This document shows, piece after piece, positions 1 to 8,839 of a stretch of 33,662 nt of DNA. The DNA is taken from contig JAIRXG010000014.1 of NCBI GenBank assembly GCA_031268335.1, positions 1 through 33,662 on the forward strand, read 5' to 3'. Origin of the DNA: Campylobacteraceae bacterium. GTDB taxonomy: Bacteria; Campylobacterota; Campylobacteria; Campylobacterales; Campylobacteraceae. The position numbers were made by a program, and so were the translations under genes. A model generated the notes under the pieces. The model saw only the letters and a list, made by a program, of their open reading frames with translations. It was not told the DNA's origin and did not search any database. Positions within the stretch are counted from its first letter, which is position 1; each line of letters begins with the position of its first letter.

Positions 1-46
1 TATTTTGCAAATTTACATTTTACAAATCCAAAACAAAGGAGCATCA

Positions 47-1528
47 ATGCAAAATTTGCAAATAGTTGACGAAGCAAATGCTTTGTTTTTAGGAAAATTT
101 AAGAAATTTTCTTCTCTCTTTCTCTCTCTTAGTTGCCTCTTAGGCTTTCTTCTGATTTTTATCTTAACAGGTTGCGGCGGCGGAAATAAAGATAACAACA
201 ACTTAGCTAGTGTCGTATATACTATCAATTTCTACGACGACAACTTAGATTTAAGTCAAAGTATTGTTGTTCCCTCAAAAGAGGTAAACTTAGCTCAATT
301 GATAACAGACTATGGTTTGCCAACTCCGTTATATGAAGGAAATAGCAGTGTAGATATATCAACTTATACAAACTACAGTATAACAGGCAGTACAAATCTT
401 TATGCTACTCAAGGTATTCAAGAGATAAGAACCGAAACAGAGTTAGCCGCTATCAATACGGATTTTGTAACTCTATCTGGTAAATATGTTTTACTGAATG
501 ACATAGTTTTAGATACAACGTTAGACGAGACAAAAGGTTGGCTGCCGATAGGCAATGAAACTAATGAATTTACAGGCATCTTTAACGGCAATAACCATAT
601 AATAAGTAATCTATGGATAGATGCATATTCTTATATCGGATATATCGGACTTTTCGGACATATACGAGATGCTCAGATAAAAAATATCGGAGTCGAGATA
701 GACGACTTAAACGGCGGAGTAAAAGGATACGGTTTTGTCGGCGGCGTTGCGGGAGCAATTAACAATAGCAGTATCATAAGCAGTTACTCAATAGGCAAAG
801 TGGGAGAAGAAGAAGACATATATGGTAGTGCCCTCGTTGGCGGCGTTGCGGGATATGTTTCTAATGGCAGCAGCGTTATAAACAGTTACTCAATAGGAGA
901 TGTCAGAGGAGACGACCAAGTTGGCGGCGTTGTGGGAATGGCTGAATACGATAGCAATATTATAAACAGTTACTCGGTAGGAAATGTTTATGGAGATAAC
1001 CAATTTATCGGCGGCGTTGTGGGGTATACTCGATACAATACCAACATCACTAACAGTTACTCAATAGGAGATGTCAGAGGAGGAGGATTCTCGCATTTTG
1101 TTGGCGGCGTTGTGGGAATTGCTCAACACGATAGCAGCGTTATAAACAGTTACTCAATAGGAAATATTAACGGCTATTATTTTGTCGGCGGTATCGCAGG
1201 AAGTGGTGATCATTATGAAAGAATCCAATACAATGTCGCGATAAATCCTTCAGTCAATGGTAATTACGAATACGAAGTAGTAAATCGCGTAGTCGGTTTA
1301 AACGACGTCGGCACAGCATCCGACAATTTCGCGTTAGAGGATATGCTTGTAAATGGTAATACCGTATCGGATGACACCGATAATGGAGAAGGTAAATCCG
1401 AAGCAGAACTCAAAACCAAATCAACTTATCAAAGTTTAGGTTGGGGTTTTGGAGACGATAACGCAAATCCTTGGAAAATAGACGCAAATAAAAACAATGG
1501 ATTTCCGTATTTTTATTGGCAAGAGTAG
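47..1528 (+). CDS. GLUG-repeat surface lipoprotein
   Basis: This is a predicted exported lipoprotein of 493 residues with no known enzymatic role. The start is the ATG at 47, which follows AAAGGA by 6 bases; an upstream in-frame TTG at 5 is not needed. Residues 17-42 form a basic-then-hydrophobic signal segment ending in a lipobox (Leu-Thr-Gly-Cys, Cys43), followed by a Gly/Asn-rich linker. Residues about 58-125 loosely resemble the beta-rich Listeria-Bacteroides repeat type (weak). From about residue 200 there are six GLUG-type repeats of about 30 residues with the pattern (F/V)VGGV(A/V)G...INSYSIG(D/N)V, as in GLUG/peptidase M26-associated surface proteins. Such repeats are usually stalks or adhesion surfaces. 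No catalytic motif is visible, so a structural or adhesive role is inference. The gene stands alone, and repeat-rich non-coding DNA follows it. Confidence 0.8.
   Translation: MQNLQIVDEANALFLGKFKKFSSLFLSLSCLLGFLLIFILTGCGGGNKDNNNLASVVYTINFYDDNLDLSQSIVVPSKEVNLAQLITDYGLPTPLYEGNSSVDISTYTNYSITGSTNLYATQGIQEIRTETELAAINTDFVTLSGKYVLLNDIVLDTTLDETKGWLPIGNETNEFTGIFNGNNHIISNLWIDAYSYIGYIGLFGHIRDAQIKNIGVEIDDLNGGVKGYGFVGGVAGAINNSSIISSYSIGKVGEEEDIYGSALVGGVAGYVSNGSSVINSYSIGDVRGDDQVGGVVGMAEYDSNIINSYSVGNVYGDNQFIGGVVGYTRYNTNITNSYSIGDVRGGGFSHFVGGVVGIAQHDSSVINSYSIGNINGYYFVGGIAGSGDHYERIQYNVAINPSVNGNYEYEVVNRVVGLNDVGTASDNFALEDMLVNGNTVSDDTDNGEGKSEAELKTKSTYQSLGWGFGDDNANPWKIDANKNNGFPYFYWQE
731..1205 (+). repeat. Tandem GLUG-coding repeats inside the lipoprotein gene
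   Basis: Near-identical blocks built on GGCGGCGTTG(T/C)GGGA and AACAGTTACTCAATAGGA recur about every 90-105 bases. Each encodes one GLUG unit. The DNA-level identity, beyond what the protein pattern needs, suggests recent duplication or gene conversion between units. Confidence 0.75.
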
Positions 1529-1540
1529 AGTAATAACGTT

Positions 1541-1700
1541 ATTGCGAGGAGCTTGCGACGAAGCAATCCATTGTATTTTATTCTGGATTGCTTCACTTAC
1601 GTTCGCAATGACAGAAAAGCGGTATGTTTGCAATGACAAGAGGTTGACCTTTTCTCAATGACAAGAAGGACTGGATTGTTTCACTTTTGTTCGCAATGAC
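1541..1700. repeat. Inverted 'ATTGCGA...GCAATCC' interspersed repeats
   Basis: A left arm at 1541-1570 (ATTGCGAGGAGC...GAAGCAATCCA) is complementary to a right arm at 1584-1612 (TGGATTGCTTCA...GTTCGCAATGAC), so it can fold into a long hairpin just after the lipoprotein stop codon. A further unit occupies 1671-1700, with short CAATGACAAG pieces between. The same family recurs at 14.36-14.84 kb and 17.94-18.15 kb. It probably also acts as a transcription barrier for the lipoprotein gene (inference). Confidence 0.75.
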
Positions 1701-1722
1701 GATGAAACATTTGCAATGACGG

Positions 1723-2403
1723 ATAAAGGAGATTTTTCTTATATAAATCTTTTGTTACATGTATGAAGTAAAAATAACGACTGAAACTAACTACATGTAC
1801 CGACATAACTCTAAATAAAAATAAGATATATTGAGACATTGCAAACTGCCGCATGTAACACAGAACGAATTCCCTTAAATGCGATACGAGTAAGTATACT
1901 CTTAGCCTTATAAACTATGAAAGATACTCTATATGTAACGCTTTTTATATAAAACTTTTAAAATTTAAATTTTGCATGCACAAAATACTTTTTGATATTT
2001 ATCTTGGAGTTAAGTAAAAAAGCACACTTGGTATATAAAAAAATACGAAATTTTTTTGGATAGCTTACAAATAAAAGAGGGTTATGACGTATCGTGTTTC
2101 AGTGTAGCTTTGCGGTTGCAAAAAATTTTCGTTAAAGAAAAATGGTTGAAACATTTATTTATAAAATGCGACAAAAATATTTTTTCATAAAGAAATTTTC
2201 CTTGCATAAATTTCAAGACATTGGCATAAAATAAAAAAATCCGTGAAACTTCCAATCTGCTTTTTAGACAATCGCCGAATATCAAAAAACATATTTTTTG
2301 CTGATTTTTTAAATTGTCAAAAATGTTTCATTATAGATTTTCAGACGATAGATATTTCAAACGCAAAATAAAAGACGATGAGGCAAAAATTTTTGAACTG
2401 CTA
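1723..2403. other. AT-rich gene-free stretch
   Basis: No convincing gene, RNA or promoter is seen here. The stretch contains two TACATGTA octamers (1756-1763 and 1792-1799) and many A/T runs. A possible 28-codon plus-strand ORF at 2323-2409 has plausible residue composition but no ribosome-binding site and runs into the end of cysG. No clear intrinsic terminator was found for the minus-strand operon that ends at 2404. Confidence 0.5.
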
Positions 2404-3645
2404 TCATAAAATTATTCTTTTTCCCTCGCAGGGCATTTTTGCAGCCTCAGCTACCGCTTTACCTATCACTAAAATCGCCGGTTTGCTGCAAAGTTTTGCC
2501 ATCTTCTCAAGTTTGCCTAAAGTTCCTATAACGGTTGTTTGTTCCATGCTGTCTATTTTGGAGATAAAAGCCGAAGGCGTGTCTAAAGATATGTTTGCTT
2601 TTTTAGCTTTTTCTGCAATCTCAGAAGCAAAACTGTAAGCCATTAAAACTATCACAGTGTACGGAAAATTTTTTAAAAGTTCTATCCAATCGCTATTAAA
2701 TCTACTTTCCCGTAAATGCGCGGAGACAATGAGAGCGCCCGCCGAAAAGCCTCGCAGAGTCGGAGTTACGCCACCTCCTAAACAGCCTGCAAACACGGAA
2801 CTTACGCCATTTATCATCTCTACATGTATATTGTTTTCAGTCAAAAACGCTGCCTCTTCAAAAACTCGCCCAAATACTGCCGGATCACCGCCTTTTAGCC
2901 TTCCTACGCGAAATCCGTCTTTGGCGCATTTTAAAAGCATTTCATTTATCTCATCTTGCAAAAGTTTATGGCAACCCTTTTTTTTGCTGACGTCTATCTT
3001 TATGCAGTTTTTTGGAAGCAAATCTACTATCTCTTTGCCTACAAGCGCGTCAATCATGGCGATTTGTATAGAGTTGATAGCTTTGAGAGCCTTTATAGTA
3101 AGATTATCCGCGCTTCCCGGACCGCAGCCTATCAACAAAACTTTTCCGCCGTCTTGACATATGTTCGTGTCGCCGTGTGCTCTTTTGGTTTTAATGTTTT
3201 CATAAAAATCTTTTGACTGTTTGGGTAAAACGGCAGATATAAGATTTCGTATAAATTGCGCATATTTCGGCGCTGCGCCGCCTGTGCTTACGGATACGCA
3301 CAAATCGTGATTTTTAACAACTGCTTGAAAATAAAAATCACAATATTTGGGCATATCCACACAGTTCAGTAAAAAACCGTATTTTTTTCTATTTTCCCAT
3401 AAAAGTTCGGATAAATTTTCATCTCCCGAAGCGTTCACAACGACATCGCAATCCTTTACATGCAGAAAAGAAAAAACCTCTTTTATAACCTCTTTATCTT
3501 CAAAGTACGAGTCTTTTATCTCTTTGGCTATTATCGTTAAATCACAGTCGCTTTCAAGGATATTTTTTGCTTTTAAAGCGGCGCTTTCGCCGGCTCCTAT
3601 CAACAAAATCTTTTTTGGCGTTAACGCAACGGGGAGTATATTCAT
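2404..3645 (-). CDS. cysG: Siroheme synthase (precorrin-2 dehydrogenase + uroporphyrinogen-III methyltransferase)
   Basis: This 413-residue two-domain enzyme makes siroheme precursors from uroporphyrinogen III. The N-terminal part (about 1-150) has a Rossmann dinucleotide site GAGESA at 17-22 and a VSVSTGGAAPKYAQ block at 118-131, as in the precorrin-2 oxidase/ferrochelatase half of CysG. Residues about 168-400 are the SAM-dependent methyltransferase with LIGCGPGSADNLT at 171-183 and RLKGGDPAVFGR at 249-260. It is slightly shorter than the 457-residue E. coli CysG. The start ATG overlaps the stop of sir by 4 bases (ATGA), so the two are translationally coupled. This fits the need of Sir for siroheme. 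It is the last gene of the sulfate assimilation run. Confidence 0.9.
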   Translation of the reverse strand: MNILPVALTPKKILLIGAGESAALKAKNILESDCDLTIIAKEIKDSYFEDKEVIKEVFSFLHVKDCDVVVNASGDENLSELLWENRKKYGFLLNCVDMPKYCDFYFQAVVKNHDLCVSVSTGGAAPKYAQFIRNLISAVLPKQSKDFYENIKTKRAHGDTNICQDGGKVLLIGCGPGSADNLTIKALKAINSIQIAMIDALVGKEIVDLLPKNCIKIDVSKKKGCHKLLQDEINEMLLKCAKDGFRVGRLKGGDPAVFGRVFEEAAFLTENNIHVEMINGVSSVFAGCLGGGVTPTLRGFSAGALIVSAHLRESRFNSDWIELLKNFPYTVIVLMAYSFASEIAEKAKKANISLDTPSAFISKIDSMEQTTVIGTLGKLEKMAKLCSKPAILVIGKAVAEAAKMPCEGKRIIL

Positions 3646-5948
3646 TTTTTTCTTATCCTAACCAACCAATATTCTCCTTTTTGTTTTGTCTGTTCTAATA
3701 TCGTATGTCCTTCGGACGCTACCGAGCGAGGCACATTTTCAATGGGCGCTCCATCGTCCAATAATATATCCAAAATCTCCGCGCTTTTCATTTGCGCCAA
3801 ATCCATTTTTGTTTTTACGAAATTCATCGGACACGCTACTCCTCTGTAATCTCTGAATTTGTTAGCAATGTCATCAGCGCTTTTTGTTTCGGTTTTGGGT
3901 GTGATTTGCTCTTTTTGCAACTCCGCGGCAAATTTCAAAGAGTTATCCATGGTGCCGTAAAGTTTGATAACCGCATTTGCCAAATTTACCACATCTTTTG
4001 TTGCCTTGCCTTCTAAAAGCGGCGCGAAAGTATCGCTTATAAGAGCGGTTTTAATGAAATGTTTTTTGAAAGCGTCCAAAACCTCTTTTTCGCTTCTTGC
4101 TTCATCGCCTCTCGCGATAAGCAGCATTCTTGTCGCAAGCAACCTTATATTTGCAAGATTGTCATCGTTTAATTCATCTTTTAAAGCTGCGTTCAGAGCT
4201 TTTTTATCGGCTTCTATAAGATCATACATGCCAGCGCTGCACTCTCCTGTGCCTCTTCCTTTTAATGAGAAAATCTCTTTTGCCGAGTAGTCGTAATATG
4301 GATTTTTGTCTTCTTCAAAAGGCGGAATATGTGAGTATTTTTGCGCTAACTCCAAGACTTTTTGCTCCCCTTTATCATCTATCCAATCGGAAAAATCATT
4401 ATACTCTATTTTGACGTCTATCCAAAGTTGCAAAAGTTCGGCAACAAATGAGGGCAGATGGTATGCGCTTATGTCGGCTACTTTTTTTCCAAAACGCGTG
4501 ATATTTTCGCCTATTTTTGCACCTACTAATATATTATAAGCTGGGTATGGATTTGAACCCTCGCGCAATACTTTGCCAAAAAAACCGAGGTCGGCTATAG
4601 CGTGTTTGCCGCAACTGTTGGGGCAGCCTGACATGTGAATTTTAAAGCCATTTAATTCGTCAAGATTTAATCCGCTTTTTATTAGTTTTCTTTCTATAGC
4701 TTGTATCGCTCCGCGCGGTACAGTTATGCCAAGTTGGCAAGTGGCGGCTCCTGTGCATACTACGCTATCGCCTATAATAGCGGGCTTTGTCACGAGAGGA
4801 GAGACATCTTTTAGCAGAGGATAGAGCGAAATCAACTCTTTGGCTTGTAAATTTCTGATATATATATTTTGGTCGGTTCCAAATCTTATAACATCTCTGC
4901 CGTTAGCGATTTTTTCAAGTTCTAAAGCTATTTTTTTGGCTTTTTGCGCGTCCAAATCCCCTAAAGAGAGAGGAATTTTAGCGCAAAAATATCCATCTTG
5001 CTTTTGAGCGTATACATATCTGTTCCACCAGAGCTGTTCCTCATCGTCTAAATGCGGAAAGTCGCCGTTTTTTATGGGGGAAACTTCTGCGGACTCTTTT
5101 AATTCTATCTGCCAATCATTTTGTTTTTTTAGCTTTTCTATCTTAGCGTTCACGAGCTTTCTAAACTCTTCTTCCCCCAACTCTTCAAATAAAAATCTTA
5201 GTCTCGCGGCATTTTTATTTTTTCTGTTGCCTTTTTCGTCAAAAACCTCTTTTATCGCTTGAGATAATAAAAAAATCTCCTCCTCATTTATGAAGTCAAT
5301 AAAAGGGTGTCCTACTTTTGATTTTGCTCCCATGCCTCCCGCTACAAAAACGCTAAAACCTTTTTTGCCGTCTTTTATCTTGGCGATAAATCCCACGTCT
5401 ATAAATGTTGCTCCGCCTCTATCAGTACTTCCGCCGCTGAAAGCTATCTTGTATTTTCGCGGAAGCGAATACGAATCTTTTTTCTCTAACATCTTTGAAG
5501 TGAGAGCCAACACGTGAGGCGTTACGTCAAAAACCTCATCTTTTGCTATCCCAGCGTACGAATCGGCTGTGATATTTCTTACCGTATTTCCGCCTCCGCC
5601 TCTACCGGTCAGTCCTATTTTATGCAAAACCTCAATGACGTTTAAAAAGTTTTCTATTTTCACATAATGCAGTTGCACGCCGCCTCTGGTTGTTACATGC
5701 AGTATGGAATTTGCATATTTTTCAGATAGATTTGATAGTTCAAACAACTGTTTTGGAGTTATAACTCCGCCGGCAAGTTTCACTCTTACCATATAAGTGT
5801 TAGACTCTCTTTGTTCGTAAATACCAAATGGCACGCGAATTGTTTTAAACGCAAGAGCGTCTAAAGAGCCGTTTAAAAAATCGCCGTATTGTTTCTTAAA
5901 TGCCGTAAAATCGTCATTTACGGATTTGGGAATAATATATCCGCTCAT
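3642..5948 (-). CDS. sir: Siroheme/[4Fe-4S] sulfite reductase with C-terminal TusA-like domain
   Basis: This 768-residue protein of the nitrite/sulfite reductase hemoprotein family is predicted to reduce sulfite to sulfide with six electrons. It contains TTRGGVQLH at 86-94, and the siroheme-[4Fe-4S] cysteines C398, C404, C442 and C446 in the expected Cx5C...Cx3C arrangement. No flavoprotein subunit is nearby, so ferredoxin is a likely donor (inference). After the catalytic core (about residue 555) comes an unusual tail: a GRGTGECSAG motif at 564-573, a helical stretch to about 690, and a TusA-like domain from about 698 with Cys-Pro at 706-707 followed by a conserved-looking Lys. GGAGG lies 8 bases before the ATG, and the ATGA overlap with hcyD indicates coupling. 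Nitrite reduction cannot be excluded from sequence, but the APS reductase, siroheme and Hcy neighbours favour sulfite. Confidence 0.88.
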   Translation of the reverse strand: MSGYIIPKSVNDDFTAFKKQYGDFLNGSLDALAFKTIRVPFGIYEQRESNTYMVRVKLAGGVITPKQLFELSNLSEKYANSILHVTTRGGVQLHYVKIENFLNVIEVLHKIGLTGRGGGGNTVRNITADSYAGIAKDEVFDVTPHVLALTSKMLEKKDSYSLPRKYKIAFSGGSTDRGGATFIDVGFIAKIKDGKKGFSVFVAGGMGAKSKVGHPFIDFINEEEIFLLSQAIKEVFDEKGNRKNKNAARLRFLFEELGEEEFRKLVNAKIEKLKKQNDWQIELKESAEVSPIKNGDFPHLDDEEQLWWNRYVYAQKQDGYFCAKIPLSLGDLDAQKAKKIALELEKIANGRDVIRFGTDQNIYIRNLQAKELISLYPLLKDVSPLVTKPAIIGDSVVCTGAATCQLGITVPRGAIQAIERKLIKSGLNLDELNGFKIHMSGCPNSCGKHAIADLGFFGKVLREGSNPYPAYNILVGAKIGENITRFGKKVADISAYHLPSFVAELLQLWIDVKIEYNDFSDWIDDKGEQKVLELAQKYSHIPPFEEDKNPYYDYSAKEIFSLKGRGTGECSAGMYDLIEADKKALNAALKDELNDDNLANIRLLATRMLLIARGDEARSEKEVLDAFKKHFIKTALISDTFAPLLEGKATKDVVNLANAVIKLYGTMDNSLKFAAELQKEQITPKTETKSADDIANKFRDYRGVACPMNFVKTKMDLAQMKSAEILDILLDDGAPIENVPRSVASEGHTILEQTKQKGEYWLVRIRKK

Positions 5949-6343
5949 TGTAAAACCTCCACATCTTCTTTGGTAACTTCGCCGTTTTTTATCTTAAACG
6001 ATTTTATGTCAGGGATATCTTTTGCCAAAGAGATAATGATATAGCTAATATTGGGATCATACGCTAACTTTATATCTTCTTCCGAAGGACGCGCGGGAGT
6101 TACGGGGTGCGAATGGTAGCAAGCTATCAGGCGAAGTTTTAATTCGTTTGCTTTTTTAAAAACTTCAAATTGCTCTTTGGGGTGAAAACTGAAATGTTCT
6201 TCGCTATTGTCCGCATTGGTCATTTCGTATAAAACTTTTGCTTCTTCGTAAATTCCCGCCAAATATCCGCAAGCTTCTATCGGGGCTTTGGTTTTTGCGT
6301 GTTTTATTATAGCTTCATATATATTCTTAGGAATTTTTATCAT
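5945..6343 (-). CDS. hcyD: JAMM/MPN metallopeptidase acting on the HcyS carrier
   Basis: This small (132-residue) JAB1/MPN-fold zinc peptidase has a complete JAMM site: Glu23 in PIEACGYLAG, and HxHx7SxxD formed by H77, H79, S87 and D90. By analogy with HcyD of Wolinella succinogenes and Mec+ of mycobacteria, it should remove the terminal alanine from the HcyS tail and later hydrolyse the HcyS-homocysteine adduct. The ATG follows GAGGTTAAAA and overlaps hcyF by 17 bases; the stop overlaps the start of sir by 4 bases. Its place between the E1-like and sulfite reductase genes supports a sulfur-carrier role rather than ubiquitin-type proteolysis. Confidence 0.88.
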   Translation of the reverse strand: MIKIPKNIYEAIIKHAKTKAPIEACGYLAGIYEEAKVLYEMTNADNSEEHFSFHPKEQFEVFKKANELKLRLIACYHSHPVTPARPSEEDIKLAYDPNISYIIISLAKDIPDIKSFKIKNGEVTKEDVEVLQ

Positions 6344-7145
6344 TTTTAACCTCGCATACCGCTTGTTCGTAGTCTGTTAAATGCGTCAAGCCGCTACCGC
6401 CGCAAACTCTGCATTTTGGATTTTTGTTAAGTTTTATGTTTCTAAAAGTCATACTTTTTGCCTCAAAACTAAGCAGCGTATTGTATAGAGGCGTTCCGAC
6501 ACCGGTTACAAATTTCAAGGCTTCCGCCGCTTGTATGGTTCCGAGTATTCCTGCTACTGCGCCGAGTATTCCGGCAGTTGAACATGTAGGCACGACTTTA
6601 GGCGGCGGCGGAGCGTTGAAAACACAAGCGTAACATGCGCTCTTATATGGATTTACAGTCATAGTTTGACCCGAAAATCTTAGAATTCCTCCGTGCGAAT
6701 AGGGTTTTTTTGCCAATACGCATGCGTCATTTATCAAAAATTTAGTCGCAAAATTATCAGTGCCGTCTATCACAAAATCATAAGGTTCAATAATCTCTAA
6801 AATATTATCCGCACTTATCATTTTATGATAAGTATTTACCTTTACATGTGGGTTTAAGAAGAGCATTTTTTGTTTTGCCGACTCTACTTTGGGAACACCG
6901 ACATCATTTGATGCATGTATGATTTGTCGTTGAAGGTTACTCACGTCTACAGTGTCGCCGTCTACTATGCCTATTTCGCCTACACCCGCAGCTGCGAGAT
7001 AAAAAGCGATTGGAGAGCCGAGCCCACCGGCTCCAATGATTAAAATTTTGCTGTTTATTATCTTTTCTTGTCCTTCAATGCCGACATCTTCTAAGATAAT
7101 ATGCCTTGAGTATCTCTCTAACTCTTCATCATTCCAATCTCTCAC
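6327..7145 (-). CDS. hcyF: E1-like adenylyltransferase for HcyS (MoeB/ThiF family)
   Basis: This 272-residue ATP-dependent enzyme is predicted to adenylate the C-terminus of HcyS so that sulfide can form a thiocarboxylate. It shows the nucleotide-binding GAGGLGS at 38-44, the DGTDN block at 127-131, a zinc site of two CxxC pairs (C171/C174 and C245/C248) and the crossover-loop cysteine C188 in VPTCSTAG. The start is a GTG overlapping the hcyS stop (GTGA), and the N-terminus aligns with MoeB-type proteins from there. There is no rhodanese-like C-terminal domain, consistent with sulfide as the sulfur donor. MoeB or ThiF function in cofactor synthesis is an alternative, but no moa/thi genes lie in this operon. 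Confidence 0.87.
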   Translation of the reverse strand: MRDWNDEELERYSRHIILEDVGIEGQEKIINSKILIIGAGGLGSPIAFYLAAAGVGEIGIVDGDTVDVSNLQRQIIHASNDVGVPKVESAKQKMLFLNPHVKVNTYHKMISADNILEIIEPYDFVIDGTDNFATKFLINDACVLAKKPYSHGGILRFSGQTMTVNPYKSACYACVFNAPPPPKVVPTCSTAGILGAVAGILGTIQAAEALKFVTGVGTPLYNTLLSFEAKSMTFRNIKLNKNPKCRVCGGSGLTHLTDYEQAVCEVKNDKNS

Positions 7146-7351
7146 GCTCCACCGCCCATAAAATATAAAAAATTAATAACATCATTTTCTTTCAATAATG
7201 TGTTTTCGTATTCGTGCTGCCTTAAAAACTCATCGTTCAATTGTACCGATACCATATCGGGCATTTCAACTTTTTCAATCTTTAAAAGTTCTGTTACCGA
7301 TAGTCTATCTTGCGAAAATTCTTTTATTTCGCCGTTAATGTTGATTTTCAT
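7142..7351 (-). CDS. hcyS: Ubiquitin-like sulfur carrier protein with GGGA tail
   Basis: This 69-residue beta-grasp sulfur carrier of the ThiS/MoaD type ends in Gly-Gly-Gly-Ala rather than the exposed Gly-Gly of ThiS or MoaD. The extra alanine means a peptidase must process it before adenylation, which matches HcyS of Wolinella succinogenes and the adjacent JAMM peptidase gene. The ATG at 7351 is preferred over an in-frame ATG 12 bases upstream because GGGAG lies 5 bases before it. The gene overlaps hcyF by 4 bases. A 99-base gap separates it from cysN; I see no clear promoter or terminator there. Confidence 0.88.
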   Translation of the reverse strand: MKININGEIKEFSQDRLSVTELLKIEKVEMPDMVSVQLNDEFLRQHEYENTLLKENDVINFLYFMGGGA

Positions 7352-7450
7352 TTTTTCTCCCATTTTTGATTTTGCGTGTGGGCAAAGTTTGTTTTGCGAA
7401 CCGCACTTTTTGAAAAATTACTGTCCAAATAGTAAAAATCATACCCATTT

Positions 7451-8839
7451 TCAGATTTGATACAAAATTTGATTTTGGTCTGCAAATCTATGAGGAAAAT
7501 GCTTCTTCAAAAGTGCGAACAATTCGTCTTCAAAATTGCTTTTTTCCTCGCTTTGTTCCGATATATTTTCAAGAACTATTCCGCCGCCTACCGCGTCAAA
7601 ATTGTCTACTAAAACAAATCTTCCAAGCGTCGCATTGTCATAAAAACTTGAAAGCGCGACAGGATGTGATAAAGATAGTATCACGCTGCCGCATTCATTT
7701 TTTTTCAAATCGTTTCGTATATTAGTATTTTGTTCGTCGCCTAAAACCCTCTCTATTTTTTCAAGTTTTGCATTTACTTTTGCGGCGCCTAATTTGAAGA
7801 GGTAATTTTTGTGAAATACCAAAGGGTGATGTCCGAGCCAGATGAGGTTGGCGCGTATTTTCAAGCTTACATGTACAGAAGCGTTTTCATCCGCTTTTAT
7901 CATTACTTCGCCGTTTTTTACATAAATATCTTCTTTAAGTGTGAATCCAACCGCTTCATTGGTTTTGGCTTTTATTTTAGCGGGCGCGTTCCAAACCTCT
8001 ATACTTTTTATGTGAGCCTCTTTGTTTGAGGGCAGAAACTTGACAAAATCCCCCGTTTTTATTTCACCGCTTACAATAGTGCCGACGTACATTCGTCTAT
8101 CGTCATTATCGTTGCTAAAACGATAAATATCTTGCAAAGGCATCGCAAAAAACGAATCTTCATTTGAGGGTAAATTGTGAAAACTATCCAGCACTTCCAG
8201 TATAGTTTTACCTTGATACCACGACATCTCAGGTGAAAGTTGCGTGATATTTTTCCCCTCTCTTGCGCTTGCGGGGATAAATGCTACAGGCTTTACGTGC
8301 AGGGAGTTTAGATATTCTTCATATTCGTTTTTTATTTTTCTAAAAATTTTTTCATCGTAATTTAGTACGTCAAGTTTGTTGATAACTACAAGTACTTGCG
8401 AAATGCCGAGCAGCGATAAAAGCAATCCGTGCCTTTTGGAATTTTCAGCTACGCCCTCAATGGCGTCTATAACAAGTACGGCGGCTACTGCGCGCGACGC
8501 GCCGCTTAACATATTTCTTAAAAATTCTATGTGTCCCGGAGCGTCTATGATGACGTATTCTCTCAGTTTGCTTTTAAAAAAAATCCTTGCGCTGTCTATC
8601 GTGATACCTTGTTTTTGTTCATCTTCAAGAGCGTCTAAAAGCATAGAATATTCAAAGACTCTGCCATTTTTTTCACATGCATTTTTAACCCCTTCAAGTT
8701 TTCCTTGAGGAAGCGCGGCGGTATCTGCCAAAAGACGTCCTACAAGCGTACTTTTACCATGGTCTACATGTCCTGTGATAACTATATTCATTCGCTCTTT
8801 TTCACTATATATCTGTCTATTTTGTGATGAGTTTTTCAT
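7451..8839 (-). CDS. cysN: Sulfate adenylyltransferase GTPase subunit
   Basis: This is the large subunit of ATP sulfurylase. It couples GTP hydrolysis to formation of adenosine 5'-phosphosulfate (APS) by CysD. The protein has 462 residues, close to E. coli CysN (475). It carries the translational-GTPase motifs GHVDHGKST at 23-31, DAPGH at 99-103 and NKLD at 154-157, followed by the usual beta-barrel domains. There is no fused APS kinase. The start overlaps the cysD stop by one base (TAATG) behind GAGGG; an internal ATG at codon 17 is possible but less well placed. Confidence 0.95.
   Translation of the reverse strand: MKNSSQNRQIYSEKERMNIVITGHVDHGKSTLVGRLLADTAALPQGKLEGVKNACEKNGRVFEYSMLLDALEDEQKQGITIDSARIFFKSKLREYVIIDAPGHIEFLRNMLSGASRAVAAVLVIDAIEGVAENSKRHGLLLSLLGISQVLVVINKLDVLNYDEKIFRKIKNEYEEYLNSLHVKPVAFIPASAREGKNITQLSPEMSWYQGKTILEVLDSFHNLPSNEDSFFAMPLQDIYRFSNDNDDRRMYVGTIVSGEIKTGDFVKFLPSNKEAHIKSIEVWNAPAKIKAKTNEAVGFTLKEDIYVKNGEVMIKADENASVHVSLKIRANLIWLGHHPLVFHKNYLFKLGAAKVNAKLEKIERVLGDEQNTNIRNDLKKNECGSVILSLSHPVALSSFYDNATLGRFVLVDNFDAVGGGIVLENISEQSEEKSNFEDELFALLKKHFPHRFADQNQILYQI

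Noticed and set aside
2323..2409. 28-codon plus-strand ORF convergent with cysG
   Set aside because: Its residue composition looks plausible, but there is no ribosome-binding site and no recognisable family.
7142..7351. Carrier gene as thiS (thiamine) because thiC is in the window
   Set aside because: It is embedded with sir and a JAMM peptidase gene and ends GGGA, whereas ThiS ends in an exposed GG. thiC is a separate riboswitch-controlled unit.
7260..7440. Minus-strand ORF in the cysN-hcyS gap running into hcyS in another frame
   Set aside because: It has no clear ribosome-binding site and overlaps hcyS extensively; the basic tail looks like out-of-frame translation.
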